Source of the DNA: Bacteroidota bacterium
GTDB lineage: Bacteria; Bacteroidota; Bacteroidia; Chitinophagales; LD1
Assembly (NCBI GenBank): GCA_025963485.1
Contig: JAOQAO010000150.1
Span: 1 to 54,744, forward strand
DNA: 54,744 nt
Direction: 5' to 3'
The translations under genes were made by a program, and so were the position numbers. A model generated the notes under the pieces. The model saw only the letters and a list, made by a program, of their open reading frames with translations. It made no database searches and was not told the DNA's origin. Each line of letters starts with the position of its first letter. Within the stretch, counting starts at the first letter, position 1. This document shows, piece by piece, positions 7,205 through 15,673 of the stretch.

Positions 7205-9823
7205 TTACCTCACTACCACAAACCGGATCACTTTACCTCTTACCGCCAGTGTATACACCCCCTCAGCCACATTCCTAATATCGATAGCTTGCCCGTCAGA
7301 GCTGATAGTCTTCTGCTGTACCACACTACCCAGCATATCAGTGATGACATAATCAGTATGCAGGCAGTTTGATGTTTGCAGGGTAAATGTTCCGGTACTA
7401 GGATTCGGATAGAGATGTATCGAGCCGCCATCAGTGATACGAGCTATCGCCAGAGGCGCAGCTATGGTATCGACAGTATTGACAGTTGTATTAGTCGCTA
7501 TAGCAGCGTTATTATCAAAGTATATGTATGCCGTATTCTTCACTTGTGTCAGCAGCGGCAGGTTAGCTTTTGCTTTGACTTTATACTGTATCCATCCCTC
7601 GCTCAGCGGTGGGTTGGTCGCACTGTCGACGAGATTTATTTTAGGGAAACCAAATTCCATCGCCCTCCCGGTCAGGGTCACTATAGGCTGATGGCTCGAT
7701 CCGATATATTGGAATGTAGCAGCATCCACATAGGAGCTTAGCGTATCCCTGATCACCACGGCGTAAGCTGTATCATGCCCCGTATTCTGAAAGTGTATGG
7801 TATACGTCAGCCAGCCTCCCTGAGGCGAAATTATAGTCGGATATCCATCCTTGTGATTGGGATCATGTGAGTAGCGCACCTGGAAGCACTGCGTTTGAGT
7901 ATCATTGACCGCATGGCCGTCTGGTACGGATGGCGAGATGATGGAGGTGATGCACACATCAGTTCCCGGCGTGGCTGTACTGTCTGTAGTGACCAGTATA
8001 TCCAGGTCTCCCGCAGGCAGGATATTGAGATCGGCTATAGTATATAGCAATGTATCACCCGACACAGAGGTGGGCGTCAGTCCGCTGCCAGATGGTCCCG
8101 CGTACACTACCGGACCGGAGATAATGGTCGTCACTGTGCCGGAGACACCTGTCCCGCAGATCGCGCCATAGCGCAACCCAGCCAGGCTGCCACTTGTGAT
8201 GGATACAGATGTCGTCAGCCCCGGGCGAAACCGCGAAGCATAGACCCACACCACCCCATAGTCCGGAGAGGAAGGGCAGACCATGCCGAAGTTTTGCCCT
8301 GTAGCTACAGAGTCTGTCGCACTCAGCGATATGGCCCGTGCACCGGATGCAGGGCACGCGATGCTCATAGGTAGCATAGTGGTGTCGATCTCTACTGTGT
8401 ATTGTGTCAGAGAGTCAGCCTTGAACGAATAATCGCCTGATGTGAAAGTGTAAAATTGTTTTACTACCACACCGCTCCGCTTGAGTTGGACTTTCATATT
8501 GTATATAGGCCTGCCGGGAGAGAGACTGTCCAGTGTGCAATTGCCTGAGGTGTCATTATGAATATTGCCGGCGATATTATAGTAGAAGTCACAGCCCGAT
8601 GAGGCGGTGCACAGGGCCATCGTATCAGGCAGCACGTCATAGTTGAGCGCTGTGAAGCGGTTAGGCAGACAGTGGATATTGGTACTGTCTATGTAGAAAT
8701 TATTCAAGCGGGATTGATGGATATGAGGGAGGCAGCTCAGGGCCGGATTACCATTGCACGATATACCCACCAAGCTATCGGGAAAAGCGGGAAGGCCCGT
8801 GATAAGTGTATTGTTGCAGTACAAGTATTGAAGATGCGACGGCAGCGTGGGCAATACCGGTATAGGATTGTGATCGCAACTGAGTCCCCGCAGTGATCCG
8901 GGTAATGCGGGTACTGACGTAAACAAATTAGAACTGATCTCGAGATTCAATAGTGACGGTGGCAACGTCGGTAGCGATGACAGTTGATCTCTATTACTGA
9001 TGAGGGACAAAAGTCCTGCGGGCAATGCGGGCAAGGATGCAAGCTGATTGTCGCTGCAGTCCAGCAGCAGCAGACCCGCAGGCAGGGTAGGAAGAGACAC
9101 CAGGGAATCTCCTCCGCAATATAATACGTGCAGCGAGTCGGGCAGTGCAGGCAGCACATGCAGCCCGGCCCAGTCACATGCCAGGAAGCGCATGGATGCA
9201 GGCAGGACGGGATATGGCACCTGAGCATAAGAAGTAGCATACAGTGTATCAAGAGATGGCAGTGTATCTGGCAGGTGGCGTATCGGAGCGCCACGGACAT
9301 CCAGGTATCTCAACGTCACAGGCAGGGAGGTGATGGAATCCCTGACCGCGGTCTGGCCTATATCCAGATGGACGAGTCCTGCTGGTAGCGTGGGCAGCGT
9401 CGTGATGAGATTGTAATATATCCGCAGGTATGTCAGTGACACCGGCAGTGCAGGCAGCCGCGTGATGTGCGTATAGCCGCAATCCAGATAGGTCAGGCCG
9501 GCTGGCAGCGGAGGTAGGCTGTCCAGATGGTTATTATAGCAGTTGAGGCTCGTCACATTCGGGAAATATCTCAGCAGCGTCAGGTCATGGATATAAGCAT
9601 TGCGGCAGTCTATACTCGTGATCGTGCTCAGTGTACTGCATGTCGTATCCAATCTCCATCCGGTAGCATTGCTGCCTGCGATACATCCCGAGGTGTTGGG
9701 GTGATATGACAGCCAGAAGCCAAAGTTTGTATCTGCTACGGCGATGTATTGAGCACGGCTCAGGCTCGCAGACAGTAGGAGGATGCATAGCATCAGCAGG
9801 CGCGATGGGTTGGGATTTTTCAT
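7205..9823 (-). CDS. Secreted YopM-type leucine-rich-repeat protein with DUF7619-like and T9SS sorting domains
   Basis: 872 residues. A signal peptide (ends SLSRAQ) is followed by a short N-terminal region and about 14 tandem 20-22-residue LRRs (residues ~80-385) of the LPxLPxxLxxLxCxxNxL type, the pattern of YopM/IpaH-like bacterial LRRs. Residues ~540-790 contain SHDPNHKDGYP, WLTYTIHFQNTGHDTA and AYIYFDNNAAIATN, which fit the Bacteroidota DUF7619/DUF11-like module. The last ~75 residues contain LYPNPSTGTFTL and MLGSVVQQKTI, a type A T9SS sorting domain. It is therefore exported through T9SS and attached to or released from the surface; the LRR solenoid presumably binds protein or glycan. 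It is monocistronic with its own -7 box. Confidence 0.9.
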   Translation of the reverse strand: MKNPNPSRLLMLCILLLSASLSRAQYIAVADTNFGFWLSYHPNTSGCIAGSNATGWRLDTTCSTLSTITSIDCRNAYIHDLTLLRYFPNVTSLNCYNNHLDSLPPLPAGLTYLDCGYTHITRLPALPVSLTYLRIYYNLITTLPTLPAGLVHLDIGQTAVRDSITSLPVTLRYLDVRGAPIRHLPDTLPSLDTLYATSYAQVPYPVLPASMRFLACDWAGLHVLPALPDSLHVLYCGGDSLVSLPTLPAGLLLLDCSDNQLASLPALPAGLLSLISNRDQLSSLPTLPPSLLNLEISSNLFTSVPALPGSLRGLSCDHNPIPVLPTLPSHLQYLYCNNTLITGLPAFPDSLVGISCNGNPALSCLPHIHQSRLNNFYIDSTNIHCLPNRFTALNYDVLPDTMALCTASSGCDFYYNIAGNIHNDTSGNCTLDSLSPGRPIYNMKVQLKRSGVVVKQFYTFTSGDYSFKADSLTQYTVEIDTTMLPMSIACPASGARAISLSATDSVATGQNFGMVCPSSPDYGVVWVYASRFRPGLTTSVSITSGSLAGLRYGAICGTGVSGTVTTIISGPVVYAGPSGSGLTPTSVSGDTLLYTIADLNILPAGDLDILVTTDSTATPGTDVCITSIISPSVPDGHAVNDTQTQCFQVRYSHDPNHKDGYPTIISPQGGWLTYTIHFQNTGHDTAYAVVIRDTLSSYVDAATFQYIGSSHQPIVTLTGRAMEFGFPKINLVDSATNPPLSEGWIQYKVKAKANLPLLTQVKNTAYIYFDNNAAIATNTTVNTVDTIAAPLAIARITDGGSIHLYPNPSTGTFTLQTSNCLHTDYVITDMLGSVVQQKTISSDGQAIDIRNVAEGVYTLAVRGKVIRFVVVR

Positions 9824-9845
9824 AGTTGGTTTTGGTTTTCTATAT

Positions 9846-9853
9846 CAAAGGTA
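9846..9853 (-). promoter_or_regulatory. Putative promoter of the LRR gene
   Basis: On the minus strand TACCTTTG at 9853-9846 is a perfect TAnnTTTG box, and TTTG at 9879-9876 lies 22 nt further upstream. The leader would be about 15-20 nt. Confidence 0.55.
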
Positions 9854-10061
9854 ACTGACTAAAGCATATAAATTGCAAATGCGCACTCATCAGGCAAAAC
9901 TTTACTAAAGGATGACAATGCTTCCTGCTATAGCAAAAAGCATCGCGCTCACAAAAGTGCTAATACCTGATCGTAGATATTTTAGCAAGATCGCGCCTAT
10001 AACGGGGTTAATAATTATTTATTATATGGGTACGGAAAAAAACGCCGCTCCCGCATCCCAT

Positions 10062-11702
10062 CTACTTCCCGAATATCTCCTTAGCCAGCTTCGCATCATG
10101 GCCATAGATGTCGTGGCGGAAGTTGACCTTGCCATATTCATCCACCCACGCGGTGAAGTAGACGATGTACACCGGCACAGATGGTTTCACCGCCACCTTC
10201 TTCTCGATATGGCGATGCATGAGTGCACTGATCGTATCCGGTGGCATCCTGATCGAGTCATTGCGGAATAGATAGTTAGCCAATCGCTCCGGCTCGGAGA
10301 GCCTGATACATCCGTGACTAAAGGCACGGTTGTTTTCATTAAAGAAACTCTTGGCAGGCGTATCATGCAGGTAGATGTCAAAACTATTGGGAAAGTAAAA
10401 CGCGACCAGTCCCAGCGCGCAGTCATCTCCCGGTTTCTGCCGTATGGTGAAAGGAACCCCCTTCGTGTATTTATTCCAGTCGATCTCAGATGGGTCCATC
10501 ACTTCGTCGTCTTTCACAGCCTCCAGGTTTGCCTTATCGAAATACGATGGATCCTTTTTCAGTTTCGGGAGCAATTCCTTTTTGATAATGCTCTGGGGCA
10601 CGCGCCAGTATGGGCTAAATCCCACCACCGAGAGCTTCCCGCTGAATATACTCGTCGCCGTCGCTGCATTGCCCACCACGACGTCCATGCTCCATGCTAC
10701 GTGATGGTCCTCGTAGACATGCAGGCGGTACTCAGGGATATTGATGAGCAGATAGTTGTCCGGCGTAGAGTCAGGCATCCAGCGCAGGCGCTCCATATTG
10801 AGCATGATCTGCCGGATACGTATAGTGATGGGCTTATTGATCTCTGCCAGCGTGAGCGAGTCGACGCGGCCCGTAGCCCGCAGCCCCACCCGGTGCTGGA
10901 ATGCGCCGACAGCCGCAGTCAATGTATCGGTGTATAGTTTTCCTTTGTCATCATTACTATAGTCTCCGGTGATCGTAAGTGACATCTTGAGTAGCGCGAC
11001 GGCTTCGACTTCATCACCGGATTGGAGCGGGTATTTACTCACTGTGATCACCGGCAGTCCGCCTTTCTTTTCTATGCCGCGGTATTGGACCAGGATTTTT
11101 TTGAGCGCCTTATAGTAGTCATTGACAGGTTCGTACTCCGTATAGGTAGCGGGCGATGTCACCAGCGTATCTATCAGCCGCTGGTAGTCTTTTTTCATGC
11201 TCGGTATAAACCATTCCAGATCTTTAGGGTCTACAGTGCCACCATAGGATTTCTCCGCATAGCGGAAAAAAGTCGCTGTGAGCCTGATGTCCAGGCGCGC
11301 CCTATTCTCCGGTGGGCCGTTGTATAGCAGTTCGCCTATCTCTACATCGTCCAGCCCTTTGCTGAGATTTGTATCACCAAATTCGATCTCATATGTATGC
11401 AGTTTGTGCAGGAAGTCATACGCACTGGCCGTCAGCGTTCCATCCATAAACCATGCTGCCCTGTTATTCCTCCGCTCGTAAAATTCGAGGATGTCATCCA
11501 TACACTGCTGGTAGGCGCTGTCACATGTCACCTCTTTCTCCAGAAATGAAGACTCTATCACATAGTCGCTGAAATGCTGTGAAGTGTATAAAGCTTTATT
11601 TTGATTTCGCTTATGCTTTCTTGCTTTGCATCCCTTGCAGCCTGCGATCAGAAATAGTAAAACAACAACGGAGGCGAGGAGGACAAAGGCGCGTTTGGAC
11701 AT
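10062..11702 (-). CDS. L,D-transpeptidase (YcbB/LdtD-like), lipoprotein
   Basis: 546 residues. The N-terminus is a lipoprotein signal with lipobox LIAGC (Cys22). A scaffold region follows, then a peptidoglycan-binding_1-like motif (GAFQHRVGLRATGRVDSLT) and a YkuD catalytic domain with NIPEYRLHVYED, PYWRVPQSIIKKELLPKL and the active-site motif FSHGCIRLSEPERLA, whose catalytic Cys is residue 465. This architecture is that of large YcbB-type L,D-transpeptidases, which make 3-3 crosslinks or attach proteins to peptidoglycan in the periplasm. A second, unrelated-subfamily L,D-transpeptidase lies 0.9 kb away, with an RluA gene between them. All expected catalytic residues are present. Confidence 0.92.
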   Translation of the reverse strand: MSKRAFVLLASVVVLLFLIAGCKGCKARKHKRNQNKALYTSQHFSDYVIESSFLEKEVTCDSAYQQCMDDILEFYERRNNRAAWFMDGTLTASAYDFLHKLHTYEIEFGDTNLSKGLDDVEIGELLYNGPPENRARLDIRLTATFFRYAEKSYGGTVDPKDLEWFIPSMKKDYQRLIDTLVTSPATYTEYEPVNDYYKALKKILVQYRGIEKKGGLPVITVSKYPLQSGDEVEAVALLKMSLTITGDYSNDDKGKLYTDTLTAAVGAFQHRVGLRATGRVDSLTLAEINKPITIRIRQIMLNMERLRWMPDSTPDNYLLINIPEYRLHVYEDHHVAWSMDVVVGNAATATSIFSGKLSVVGFSPYWRVPQSIIKKELLPKLKKDPSYFDKANLEAVKDDEVMDPSEIDWNKYTKGVPFTIRQKPGDDCALGLVAFYFPNSFDIYLHDTPAKSFFNENNRAFSHGCIRLSEPERLANYLFRNDSIRMPPDTISALMHRHIEKKVAVKPSVPVYIVYFTAWVDEYGKVNFRHDIYGHDAKLAKEIFGK

Positions 11703-11727
11703 AGTAGAGAGGTGGTGATTTGTGATG

Positions 11728-11735
11728 CAAAATTA
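11728..11735 (-). promoter_or_regulatory. Putative -7 box of the L,D-transpeptidase gene
   Basis: Minus-strand TAATTTTG (11735-11728) matches TAnnTTTG exactly and lies 25 nt before the start codon at 11702. Confidence 0.45.
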
Positions 11736-11764
11736 AGAATTTTAAAACGGATTGAGCGATCCCG

Positions 11765-11795
11765 TTGTCGATTGTACATTGTAAATTGTCAATTG
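11765..11795. repeat. Interspersed repeat TTGTCAATTGTACATTGTAAATT family, copy A
   Basis: A 31-bp sequence matching, with few changes, the copy at 12563-12585 and the inverted copy at 12495-12524. A further degenerate copy lies near 34420. These AT-rich units flank the RluA gene on both sides and are not coding. Confidence 0.55.
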
Positions 11796-11818
11796 GACAC
11801 GCTTCTCGCAGATATGTC

Positions 11819-11826
11819 TACCTTTG
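11819..11826 (+). promoter_or_regulatory. Putative -7 box of the RluA-type gene
   Basis: TACCTTTG is a perfect TAnnTTTG box only 4 nt before the GTG at 11831. A start site about 5-7 nt downstream of the box would give a leaderless or nearly leaderless mRNA. Confidence 0.5.
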
Positions 11827-11830
11827 GCAC

Positions 11831-12496
11831 GTGTCTATACCCATCATATACCAGGACAAATACCTCATGGTCGTCAATAAGCCCCAGGGCCTCATGGTCG
11901 AGGAGGCAGCCCGCGGCCAGCTGAGCGTCGTCCGATTCCTGAAGAAAGAATTTGCCCTCGAACTCCGGGGCAATAACATCATCCAGAACGTTCACCGCCT
12001 CGACAAGCCCGTCAGCGGAGCCCTGCTGATAGCCAAAAAGCGGATGGTGCTCAAAATGCTCAATGAGCAGTTTGCCACGCGCGAGGTCGGCAAAAGCTAC
12101 CTCGCCATTGTGAGCATGCCACCACCACAGGCAGCCGGCGAACTCAAACACTGGCTCATCAAAGATGACGAAGCCAAACGCGCACACATCCATGACGCCC
12201 GCACACAACTATCTGTAGAGGTGAAGCTGAAATATAAAACGCTCAAAGAAGTAAATGGTAAAACCCTGATAGAGATCGAACTGCTCACAGGCAAATACCA
12301 CCAGATCCGCGCCCAGTTCGCGCATATCGGCAGCCCGATAGTCGGAGATGAGAAGTATGGCTCCAAGGATATCTATACAGCCGACGCCCTCGCCCTCCAC
12401 GCGGCAAGCCTTACATTCAAGCATCCTATCGACGGCCACACCATGACCGTGACGGCACCCACTCCGGATGATGCCTGGTGGAATCTGTTTAAGTAA
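11831..12496 (+). CDS. RluA-family pseudouridine synthase (no S4 domain)
   Basis: With GTG 11831 as start the product has 221 residues. It contains IIYQDKYLMVVNKPQGLMVE, the catalytic motif NVHRLDKPVSGALLIAKK (Asp of HRLD is the nucleophile) and GKYHQIRAQFAHIGSPIVGDEKYG, the standard RluA/RluC/RluD signature set. No S4 RNA-binding domain is present, as in the short RluA/TruC-like group. It isomerises uridine to pseudouridine in rRNA or tRNA; the target cannot be told. The frame is open further upstream to a TTG at 11765, but those codons are interspersed-repeat DNA and the TACCTTTG box lies within them, so GTG 11831 is the better start. Confidence 0.87.
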   Translation: MSIPIIYQDKYLMVVNKPQGLMVEEAARGQLSVVRFLKKEFALELRGNNIIQNVHRLDKPVSGALLIAKKRMVLKMLNEQFATREVGKSYLAIVSMPPPQAAGELKHWLIKDDEAKRAHIHDARTQLSVEVKLKYKTLKEVNGKTLIEIELLTGKYHQIRAQFAHIGSPIVGDEKYGSKDIYTADALALHAASLTFKHPIDGHTMTVTAPTPDDAWWNLFK

Positions 12497-12585
12497 TTGA
12501 CAATGGACAATTGATAATTTACAACGAATAGGCACTATTATCCATTTCAATCGCGCCAGCCATTGTCAATTGTACATTGTAAATT
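12495..12585. repeat. Inverted pair of interspersed repeats downstream of the RluA gene
   Basis: 12495-12524 and 12563-12585 are oppositely oriented, imperfect copies of the repeat at 11765-11795. They begin at the RluA stop codon and end just before the stop of the convergent YkuD-type gene, so they could fold into a hairpin that separates the two genes. Confidence 0.5.
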
Positions 12586-12592
12586 AAAAAAA

Positions 12593-13252
12593 TTATTTCG
12601 CGTAAATGTAGAGAAGGCTCCCATTAGCCAGTACCGGCATCAGGATGCGCATGGCCTGCTCCGGCAGGGCAGGGCAGCCGAAGCTCTTGCCTGTGTAGCC
12701 GTATTGCTGCACGAATGATTCCGCAGCGTACCAGGCGCCATGTATGATGATCTCGCGGGCGCGTGCATTGTCATTGATGCCTTTCTCCAGGCCATCGAGC
12801 AGGAGGGAGGGACCGTGCAGCGTGGTCTGGATGATATCGCCTACGCGAAAGAATCCCAGGCTGCTTTTGTGTGATTCATTTTGATTGGAGAAACTCGTTG
12901 CGAGCTTATCGCCGGAGTTCGTGCCATGTGACACATAAGTATTGGAGATGACCTGCTTCTTATCGAGGTCCACTACTACAAATCTCTTGTGGTCAGATGT
13001 CTTTGAGAAATCGCAGATCGCGACCACATGCTTTGCTGGTTTGTATTTGTTATATCCCTCCATGCATTTATGAAATGCCTCGTATGGCAATAGTCCTTCG
13101 AGCTTGCATTCATGGTATAATGCTACGGTGTGGTCCGCAGATGGTGCGGCGACAGCAACTTTGGTTACCTTGACCGGTACAGGCAGTGCGTCTTTTTTGA
13201 CTACTGTCCCGGAGTGAAACATGACGATAAAAAGGAGACTGAATAAGTGCAT
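12593..13252 (-). CDS. Murein L,D-transpeptidase catalytic-domain protein (YkuD_2 type)
   Basis: 219 residues with an N-terminal hydrophobic signal (MHLFSLLFIVMFHSGTV). The body contains ICDFSKTSDHKRFVVVDL, TYVSHGTNSGDKLATSF, SSLGFFRVGD, IIIHGAWYAAESF and the active-site segment GKSFGCPALPEQAM. This His...Cys arrangement and the short length match the YkuD_2 murein transpeptidase family, which is distinct from the classic HGxxR YkuD enzyme at 10062-11702. It is predicted to be periplasmic. A near-match -7 box (TATATTCG, minus, 13270-13263) lies 10 nt upstream of the start. Confidence 0.88.
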   Translation of the reverse strand: MHLFSLLFIVMFHSGTVVKKDALPVPVKVTKVAVAAPSADHTVALYHECKLEGLLPYEAFHKCMEGYNKYKPAKHVVAICDFSKTSDHKRFVVVDLDKKQVISNTYVSHGTNSGDKLATSFSNQNESHKSSLGFFRVGDIIQTTLHGPSLLLDGLEKGINDNARAREIIIHGAWYAAESFVQQYGYTGKSFGCPALPEQAMRILMPVLANGSLLYIYAK

Positions 13253-13402
13253 AGTATTACAACGAATATACGGCTAATCTTAGTATTTGTTTGTCATCTG
13301 TGCTAGTCGGCTGTTGTCATTAACAAATGATGACAACGTGGGGAAAATCTTCCGCTAAAATCAATAATACGATGGAGAAAAGAGGGGACTGTGGGAAACG
13401 GC

Positions 13403-13621
13403 CTATTGTCTTATTTTCTTCAGGGCCTTGCCTTTGTGGGCTGCTATGTGGTCGGTCTTGTCGCTTTTGATCTCATATTGCGGATCATCAGGAGTGGCGT
13501 GGTGTGTATAGCCTTTGTAGTCAAAGTCAGCAGTATGGATCCTGACGATCTTGCCTGAGACATGCCCAGCCTCTGAGTTCCAGGTGACATGATCGCCGAT
13601 CTTAAATGTATGTTTCTCCAT
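13403..13621 (-). CDS. DUF2945 (HVA1/Tudor-like) small protein
   Basis: The 72-residue product contains FKIGDHVTWNSEAGHVSGKI, a His/Thr-rich loop (YTHHATPDDPQYEIKSDKT) and ends AHKGKALKKI. This full-length pattern is that of DUF2945, a small SH3/Tudor-like barrel named after fungal hypervirulence-associated proteins; its bacterial function is unknown. A perfect -7 box (TAGCTTTG) lies 15 nt upstream. It is transcribed in the same direction as its neighbours but has its own promoter. Confidence 0.88.
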   Translation of the reverse strand: MEKHTFKIGDHVTWNSEAGHVSGKIVRIHTADFDYKGYTHHATPDDPQYEIKSDKTDHIAAHKGKALKKIRQ

Positions 13622-13636
13622 ATCTCACATCAGCTG

Positions 13637-13644
13637 CAAAGCTA
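13637..13644 (-). promoter_or_regulatory. Putative -7 box of the DUF2945 gene
   Basis: Minus-strand TAGCTTTG (13644-13637) is a perfect TAnnTTTG box, 15 nt before the start codon at 13621. Confidence 0.5.
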
Positions 13645-13692
13645 ATGCCCTAATAAATATGATAACGTAGTGGGAAAAAAACTAAACCAGCA

Positions 13693-14214
13693 TTAGTTTT
13701 TAGGCAATAGCTCCTTGTATAAATTGTAATTCTCCGCATCGAAGCATACGAAGATCACCTTGTCGATCTCACCTGTATCTCTGATGAAATCCCTGACCGT
13801 TCGCACCGCGATCTCAGCAGCTTTATCCTTTGGAAAATGATAGATGCCTGTGCTTATATTGGGAAATGCGATTGTTTTTACCTGGTTTTCTACGGCGAGT
13901 TTCAGGCTGTTGCGATAGGCAGATGCCAGTAGCTCTGTCTCTTTGTTTTTTCCTCCATTCCATACAGGACCTACCGTGTGTATGACATATTTTGCAGGCA
14001 GGTTGCCCGCAGTGGTGATCACTGCCTCACCCACTTTGCAGCCGCCTTGCCTGCTTCTTATTTTCATGCAATCATCCAGTATGGCCTTGCCTCCCGCTCT
14101 ATGTATAGCTCCGTCCACACCGCCACCGCCGAGCAGTGATGTGTTAGCCGCATTTACTATGGCGTCTGCTTTTATTTGGATTATGTCACCTTGCACTACT
14201 TCGATCATATTCAT
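13693..14214 (-). CDS. Macro-domain protein (O-acetyl-ADP-ribose deacetylase-like)
   Basis: 173 residues covering one macro domain: [61 protein letters not shown] and [20 protein letters not shown]. The Asn-Ala-Ala-Asn, [10 protein letters not shown] and GPVW/ISTGIY motifs that form the ADP-ribose pocket are intact, which fits the MacroD/YmdB class. The expected activity is hydrolysis of O-acetyl-ADP-ribose and removal of mono-ADP-ribose. The start at 14214 is chosen over the upstream ATG at 14250 because it gives the normal family N-terminus and lies 13 nt after a TATATTTA box. No ADP-ribosyltransferase or SirTM partner is adjacent. Confidence 0.92.
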   Translation of the reverse strand: MNMIEVVQGDIIQIKADAIVNAANTSLLGGGGVDGAIHRAGGKAILDDCMKIRSRQGGCKVGEAVITTAGNLPAKYVIHTVGPVWNGGKNKETELLASAYRNSLKLAVENQVKTIAFPNISTGIYHFPKDKAAEIAVRTVRDFIRDTGEIDKVIFVCFDAENYNLYKELLPKN

Positions 14215-14227
14215 ATAGTTTACCTGA

Positions 14228-14235
14228 TAAATATA
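14228..14235 (-). promoter_or_regulatory. Putative -7 box of the macro-domain gene
   Basis: Minus-strand TATATTTA (14235-14228), one change from TAnnTTTG, lies 13 nt before the chosen start at 14214 and downstream of the alternative ATG at 14250, so it favours the shorter protein. Confidence 0.45.
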
Positions 14236-14260
14236 ATGAATGCGGCGCATCGCTTTGCTA

Positions 14261-14300
14261 AAACAAAAAAGCCACTTCCTCCTTCGGAGAAAATGGCTTT
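14261..14300 (-). terminator. Intrinsic terminator of the CHRD lipoprotein gene
   Basis: On the minus strand AAGCCATTTTCTCC pairs with GGAGGAAGTGGCTT (14 bp, two G-U pairs, loop GAA) and is followed by a run of six T. Confidence 0.8.
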
Positions 14301-14322
14301 AATATATTTTGAGCTTGAGTGA

Positions 14323-15156
14323 TTAGTGCGTACCGATATTACCTTTGCTGATGATCGTCGAGCTGGTAGGCGACGCCTCTATAGCGACAAAGCCATCATA
14401 CGCGAGTATATTATCATAAGAGAAAGCTGTACCGTCATCCAGTGTACGGATGTTAGTGATGCTCTTGCTCGATGGGCCATCTACAGCGTTGAGTGTCTTG
14501 GTCACCAGTGTAGTACCTACTGTAGTCACTGATCCCAGGCGTATGTTGGCAGGATACAGTGTGCCGGTAGTAGTGAGATTGCCTGTGAGTGAGATCGTGG
14601 CCAGGGAGTTGCCATTATTGCGTTTAGCAAATACTATTGTGCCCTTCACATTATAGCCACCTGTGGTATCGAGGTTGTAGCTGTGTGTAGCACCGGTCAG
14701 TACATTGCCGCCTATATCACCCTGTGCGATGATAGTAGCCAGGCCTATGCCGCTGCTCTCATGTACATTCACATATCCGTCAAAGGCAATAAGAGAGCTG
14801 TACGTGATAGCCGTTCCGTTATCCAGTTGGGTCACTGTCGTGGTGCTTTTGCCGTTGACCACATCTGTGAGGCTGATAGCTATAGATCCACCCTCTGCAG
14901 CAGAGTTGAGGTGTATATGCGCAGGGTGGGCAGTCGCGCTGAAAGGTCCTGAGAGGGTTATCTCCACAGTGGTCACCGAGCTGGCCGTTTCGGTGAATGT
15001 CACAGTACCCGATACACCGAGCTGGTCTTTAGCATTCAGCTGATAGGTCGTAGACCTGGGTGCAGTTGATTCTTTTTTGCAGCCGCCTATAGTAGTAGAG
15101 AGAGCGACCATGATGACCATGGCACCGATGATGATCTTATTTGTTGTTTTTAGCAT
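14323..15156 (-). CDS. CHRD-domain lipoprotein with two repeats
   Basis: 277 residues. A lipoprotein signal ends TIGGC (Cys26). Two tandem CHRD-like units follow. The first has AHPAHIHLNSAAEGGSIAI and IAFDGYVNVHESSGIG; the second has TLYPANIRLGSVTTVGTTLV and LAYDGFVAIEASPTS. CHRD was defined in animal chordin and is widespread in bacterial secreted proteins as a beta-rich module whose function is poorly known. The second unit has lost the His-rich PAHIH motif, so the two repeats have diverged. The protein is likely an outer-membrane or periplasmic lipoprotein. A TACTTTTA box upstream and a strong terminator downstream indicate a monocistronic unit. Confidence 0.87.
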   Translation of the reverse strand: MLKTTNKIIIGAMVIMVALSTTIGGCKKESTAPRSTTYQLNAKDQLGVSGTVTFTETASSVTTVEITLSGPFSATAHPAHIHLNSAAEGGSIAISLTDVVNGKSTTTVTQLDNGTAITYSSLIAFDGYVNVHESSGIGLATIIAQGDIGGNVLTGATHSYNLDTTGGYNVKGTIVFAKRNNGNSLATISLTGNLTTTGTLYPANIRLGSVTTVGTTLVTKTLNAVDGPSSKSITNIRTLDDGTAFSYDNILAYDGFVAIEASPTSSTIISKGNIGTH

Positions 15157-15198
15157 TGTTGTTTGTTTTGTTTATTGAAATTAATATTATTTGAAAAA

Positions 15199-15206
15199 TA
15201 AAAGTA
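15199..15206 (-). promoter_or_regulatory. Putative -7 box of the CHRD lipoprotein gene
   Basis: Minus-strand TACTTTTA (15206-15199), one change from TAnnTTTG, lies 42 nt before the start codon at 15156. Confidence 0.35.
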
Positions 15207-15273
15207 TAAATCGGGGAAATTAATACACAGGATCAAAGATGCACATATGGATATAAGTACACATCCCAAGGGC

Positions 15274-15468
15274 TCAGGATTCATCTTTAGTAGTGCGTAC
15301 CAACCCTATGCCAGACACGAAAAATAATAGGCCTAAAATGCCATATATGATGAGTGCCTTTATATCACGGTTGCCGCCATTGGTATTGACGAAGAGGACT
15401 GCTGCATAGATCAGCCCGGCTATGCCGAGCAGTGTGAGTATAGATCCGAATATTCTTTTGAGATTCAT
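15274..15468 (-). CDS. Small membrane protein with two transmembrane helices
   Basis: 64 residues: a basic start (MNLKRIFG), a first hydrophobic helix (SILTLLGIAGLIYAAVLFV), a polar turn (NTNGGNRDIK), a second helix (ALIIYGILGLLFFVSGIGLV) and a charged tail (RTTKDES). Such two-helix proteins are common in Bacteroidota and have no assigned function. The 205-bp gap to the upstream cupin gene contains a CCGAAAT-rich repeat-like stretch (15628-15670) and a TCCGA...TCGGA palindrome. Confidence 0.75.
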   Translation of the reverse strand: MNLKRIFGSILTLLGIAGLIYAAVLFVNTNGGNRDIKALIIYGILGLLFFVSGIGLVRTTKDES

Positions 15469-15673
15469 TGTATTGCTTTAGTGTCTTACATTGGGGATAA
15501 GACAAAAAGCGCGCCACGATCAGCGGGTTGATGGCAGAGTTGGTCCCTGCCTTGCTTACTATTTAGCGGAGCGTCACCTGCAACATCCACAGGTCCGATC
15601 TCACAGGCATCAATCCCAACCTGCCGAAATCCGAAATTTCCGAAGGAGTCCTCGGACCCGGTCCGAAATCAGA

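Noticed and set aside
9900-10061. Possible terminator for the L,D-transpeptidase gene (T7 run on the minus strand near 10037)
   Set aside because: A T run is present, but I could not form a convincing stem directly before it.
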